From contig JAZDKP010000282.1 of the NCBI GenBank assembly GCA_043802925.1, forward strand, positions 1 to 8,860: DNA of 8,860 nucleotides. Reading direction: 5' to 3'. Source of the DNA: JAZDKP01 sp043802925. GTDB lineage: Bacteria > Fibrobacterota > OXYB2-FULL-49-7 > JAEUSG01. Positions 7,093 to 8,860 of the stretch are shown piece by piece; the stretch's first letter is position 1; every line of letters starts with the position of its first letter. The notes under the pieces are model-generated. The model saw only the letters and a program-made list of their open reading frames with translations. It did not search any database and was not told the origin of the DNA. The translations under genes and the position numbers were made by a program.

Positions 7093-7497
7093 TCAGATCC
7101 AGAGAACGGGCACCTCATTTTCCACTGCTTTAAACTCGGGATCGCCTGTAATGACGGTTCCGTTGCGTAGTTTTGCCAGTGCCGCTGCAAAGCAATCCGC
7201 ATACGATAATCCGCCGCGCGCCTTGAATTGAGCCGCAATCTTAACCAGAGGCCGATCGACATCGACGATTTCCACTGGGAGATGTTCGATGGCGGAATCC
7301 GCCTGCGCGCAGGCCTTTTCACCGTATTCGCGAAGCGTGATATACAGGATTTCTCCATAGTTCACGGAGGTCATTAGGAGCGGTGCCTGGTCGTTGACCG
7401 CGGCCGCGAAAAGCGTGCTCAGTTTGTCCGCACCGGCTTCACCCTCAAGGTAAACCATCAATGCGTGCGCATCCAGAATGAAGGGCCGCTTTTTCAT
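7093..7497 (-). CDS. vapC: PIN-domain ribonuclease toxin, VapC family
   Basis: VapC toxins are Mg2+-dependent RNases that cut tRNA or rRNA and arrest growth when not bound by the antitoxin. The 134-residue product has normal length and the four acidic PIN positions: D9 in ILDAHAL, E49 in NYGEILY, D101 in SYADCFAAALA, and D119 in TGDPEFK. All are intact, so an active enzyme is expected. The ATG overlaps the stop of the upstream antitoxin gene (ATGA, 7494-7497), the usual toxin-antitoxin coupling. It ends 6 bp from the convergent end of the AsmA-like gene. The specific RNA target cannot be told. Confidence 0.93.
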   Translation of the reverse strand: MKKRPFILDAHALMVYLEGEAGADKLSTLFAAAVNDQAPLLMTSVNYGEILYITLREYGEKACAQADSAIEHLPVEIVDVDRPLVKIAAQFKARGGLSYADCFAAALAKLRNGTVITGDPEFKAVENEVPVLWI

Positions 7498-7727
7498 TCG
7501 CTCTTTTTATCCTTGCGGCGCTCGGCGAGCAGCTTTTTTGAAAGGTTGCGGCCCTTTCCCAGAATGCCTGCCAGCCGGTTGAAGTGTTCGGGGTCCGCCT
7601 TGCGCAGGACGATTCCTCCCGGAACCTCTTCCACCATCAGGGCGGTACCCTTCTCAAGATGGTATTTGCTTCGCAATCCGGACGGGATTACAATTTGACC
7701 TTTGGATGTCAGTATGGCAGTTGTCAT
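7494..7727 (-). CDS. vapB: AbrB/MazE-type antitoxin, VapB family
   Basis: The 77-residue product starts with a SpoVT-AbrB swapped-hairpin DNA-binding domain: LTSKGQIVIPSGLR (6-19), then LEKG and GGIVLRKA (37-44). This domain binds the module's own promoter. The C-terminal part (about 48-77), basic and charged, would wrap the VapC toxin. The ATG at 7727 is supported by AGGAGG (7734-7739) six bases upstream. The gene is the first of the vapBC pair. Its upstream region holds a strong promoter and symmetric elements, fitting autoregulation by VapB or VapBC, which is known for the family and inferred here. Confidence 0.93.
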   Translation of the reverse strand: MTTAILTSKGQIVIPSGLRSKYHLEKGTALMVEEVPGGIVLRKADPEHFNRLAGILGKGRNLSKKLLAERRKDKKSE

Positions 7728-7729
7728 GG

Positions 7730-7770
7730 CTTACCTCCTGATTATAGTATATCAAATAAGTAGAGGTAAG
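7730..7770. repeat. 8-bp inverted repeat, candidate VapB(C) operator
   Basis: CTTACCTC (7730-7737) and GAGGTAAG (7763-7770) form a perfect 8-bp inverted repeat. The arm centres are 33 bp apart, about three helical turns, and flank the -10 element. One arm covers the ribosome-binding site DNA and the other reaches into the -35. The upstream arm lies before the predicted transcription start, so this is DNA symmetry, not an mRNA hairpin. It fits a dimer-of-dimers VapBC operator, by inference. Confidence 0.5.
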
Positions 7771-7774
7771 TCAA
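7746..7774 (-). promoter_or_regulatory. vapBC promoter
   Basis: On the minus strand TTGACT (7769-7774) is followed by exactly 17 bp and TATACT (7746-7751), a near-consensus sigma70-type promoter. Transcription would start near 7739, so the leader is only about 12 nt and starts at the AGGAGG ribosome site. An overlapping TATAAT (7741-7746) is a poorer choice because its start would fall inside the ribosome site. Confidence 0.7.
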
Positions 7775-7787
7775 TAAGTATTTGGTA
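7750..7787. repeat. Second, imperfect inverted repeat and 8-bp direct repeat in the vapBC promoter
   Basis: TATCAAATA (7750-7758) and TATTTGGTA (7779-7787) form an inverted repeat with 8 of 9 positions paired, centred on the -35. AATAAGTA also occurs twice in direct orientation (7755-7762 and 7773-7780), 18 bp apart. These may be extra VapBC contacts; chance is possible in AT-rich sequence. Confidence 0.35.
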
Positions 7788-7805
7788 TGATTATTGTTGA
7801 ATGCG

Positions 7806-7821
7806 CAAACCGCCGGGTTTG
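7806..7821. repeat. Small hairpin downstream of the HAD gene
   Basis: CAAACC (7806-7811), loop GCCG, GGTTTG (7816-7821) gives a perfect 6-bp stem. A shorter palindrome, AGACGGTCGTCT (7835-7846), touches the HAD stop. Neither is followed by a T run on the minus strand, so an intrinsic terminator is not supported. Confidence 0.3.
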
Positions 7822-7845
7822 GCCGGAGGGGGATAGACGGTCGTC

Positions 7846-8470
7846 TTAGACCATGACTCCGTTTGCCTCAAGCGACTTAAGCGTCTCCTCATAACCTTTG
7901 TGCAGCACGCCCCGGAGTCCGGCCGCTTCCGCGGCCGCGATGTTTTTTTCCAGGTCATCCACAAACACGGTATTCGCGGCTGGCAGGCAGAAGCTCCGAA
8001 TGATTTCTGCAAAGGCCCCGGGGTCCGCTTTCATCCGAACCTGGCGGAAGGAGAGGATGTTGCCTGTGGCCCATTCCTCCACCCCGTAATTCCGGTTCAG
8101 CCAGTCCCAGTGCAGAGGGTCGGTGTCTGAAAGGATAAAGGTCCGGTACCGCCCTTTCAGTCTGCGGAGCAGCGCGGTCATGCGCTCGTCCTCCTGAAAA
8201 ATCGAGCACCAGATGCGCGCGATGATCTCGGGCTCAAGTTCCGCATCGAGCAGCGTATTCATCCTCCGGAAAAAAACGTTCTTTGGAAATCTGGCCCGTG
8301 CCGAATTCGTAGAATAACTTAGCGTATTCGGGGCGGCCGAAGCGCTTGCGCAGGGTTTTTTCGGGGCGGCCCAATGCCGTGGAAAAGCCGCGGACCGCGC
8401 GGCCCCAGTCGAACGGAAAGAGCACGTTGCCGAGGTCGAAAAGGAGAGTGTTAAAAATCGGCCCCGCCAC
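7846..8470 (-). pseudogene. YihX-type HAD phosphatase, interrupted by a +1 frameshift
   Basis: The two halves of a HAD-superfamily hydrolase lie in different frames. From GTG 8470 (2 bp after the mnmE stop) the first frame gives VAGPIFNTLLFDLGNVLF and continues to GTGQISKERFF, then stops at 8234 after 78 residues. The second frame supplies RRMNTLLDAELE through motif II LSDTDPLH, the Lys of motif III (RMKADPGAF) and motif IV VFVDDLEKNI. The join is a run of seven A (8270-8276; seven T on the coding strand). With six, the frame is continuous and gives 207 residues, close to E. coli YihX (about 199), a sugar-phosphate phosphatase. In the repaired protein the nucleophile would be D12, with S114, K147 and D171/D172. 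As in YihX, the usual second Asp of motif I is Gly (DLGN). The cause may be sequencing error, a real mutation or slippage. Confidence 0.85.
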
Positions 8471-8472
8471 GG

Positions 8473-8860
8473 TTATTTTCCGATGCAGAAGCGGCTGAAG
8501 ATGTGGTTGAGGATGTCGTCGTCCGTGACCTCGCCCGTTATGGAGGCGAGGGATGCGAGCGCGCCGCGCAGTTCCAGGGCCAGGATTTCTTCGCCTGCGC
8601 CTTCCTGGAGTGCGGTCTCGCAATTGCGCACGGCGTCCAGGCATTTTGCAAGGCAATCCCGCTGCCGCAGACTGGTAATGAGCGCGCCTTCGACGCGTTG
8701 TTGCGGCATGAGGACGCCCAGAACGGCGCGCTTGAGCGCGGAAAGCCCTTTGCCGGTCAGGGCGGAAACGGAAAAGGCGGGCGGCCTGCCGGCCAGTTTA
8801 AGCCGCGCCGACTGGTCGCATTTATTCAGCACCATCATCCGGTTGCGGCAGGGGAGGTTC
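8473..8860 (-). CDS. mnmE: tRNA uridine-5-carboxymethylaminomethyl modification GTPase MnmE, C-terminal part
   Basis: MnmE, with MnmG, modifies the wobble uridine (position 34) of certain tRNAs in the cytoplasm. Only the last 128 residues are visible; the gene enters from the right edge. The G4 motif VLNKCD (near the start of the visible part), the G5-like motif SVSALTGKG and the C-terminal helical domain are in order. The ending ITGEVTDDDILNHIFSRFCIGK matches the family closely, including the C-terminal FCIGK with the catalytic Cys. The frame is open to the window edge, so the ATG at 8838 is internal, not the start. The HAD gene follows 2 bp after the stop, probably in the same transcript. 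Confidence 0.96.
   Translation of the reverse strand, partial: NLPCRNRMMVLNKCDQSARLKLAGRPPAFSVSALTGKGLSALKRAVLGVLMPQQRVEGALITSLRQRDCLAKCLDAVRNCETALQEGAGEEILALELRGALASLASITGEVTDDDILNHIFSRFCIGK

Noticed and set aside
7806..7821. Hairpin after the HAD gene as an intrinsic terminator
   Set aside because: The stem is only 6 bp and no T run follows on the minus strand.
8270..8276. Programmed ribosomal frameshifting as the explanation of the split HAD gene
   Set aside because: A +1 shift would be needed; no classic +1 site (rare codon or stop at the shift with an internal Shine-Dalgarno) is clear, so error, mutation or slippage are simpler.

Overview
The window is a dense, high-GC bacterial segment (visibly well over half G+C) with short intergenic gaps, several GTG/TTG starts and many stop/start overlaps. 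Every recognisable gene is bacterial: aroB, panD, an E. coli-like rtcB, mnmE, and a VapBC toxin-antitoxin pair. Nothing is phage- or plasmid-specific. The segment could come from a free-living or environmental Gram-negative-type chromosome: a membrane-anchored AsmA-like protein hints at an outer membrane. I cannot name the phylum.

Layout. (1) Positions 1-2905, minus strand, form a probable operon read right to left: rtcB (RNA ligase), panD (aspartate 1-decarboxylase), a 97-residue unknown protein whose start overlaps the panD stop (ATGA), then an L-fucose/L-arabinose isomerase-family protein that runs off the left edge. (2) A divergent 95-bp intergenic region (2906-3000) separates this from a plus-strand run. 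(3) Positions 3001-7086, plus strand: aroB (3-dehydroquinate synthase), an NAD(P)-dependent sugar-nucleotide epimerase/reductase, an OFA-type major facilitator transporter with a TTG start, and a 245-residue membrane-anchored AsmA-like protein that may be cut short at its C-terminus. (4) Positions 7093-7780, minus strand: a VapBC module with ATGA overlap, a near-consensus sigma70-type promoter and a symmetric operator candidate. (5) Positions 7846-8860, minus strand: the C-terminal end of mnmE followed 2 bp later by a YihX-type HAD phosphatase gene that is broken, as given, by a +1 frameshift in a run of seven A (seven T on the coding strand).

How the genes work together. The left operon mixes RNA repair (RtcB) with beta-alanine supply for pantothenate/CoA (PanD) and a sugar isomerase, which is not one known pathway. 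The plus-strand run joins the shikimate pathway, sugar-nucleotide metabolism and transport, again probably housekeeping packed together rather than a dedicated system. VapBC sits between two convergent units and looks like an accessory insertion. I see no tRNA, rRNA, CRISPR array, insertion sequence or convincing intrinsic terminator, and no gene-free stretch longer than about 100 bases. I did not find a clear new multi-gene system. The most interesting points are the frameshifted HAD gene, the VapBC promoter architecture, the internally repetitive 97-residue protein coupled to panD, and a near-identical AT-rich motif upstream of both rtcB and panD.
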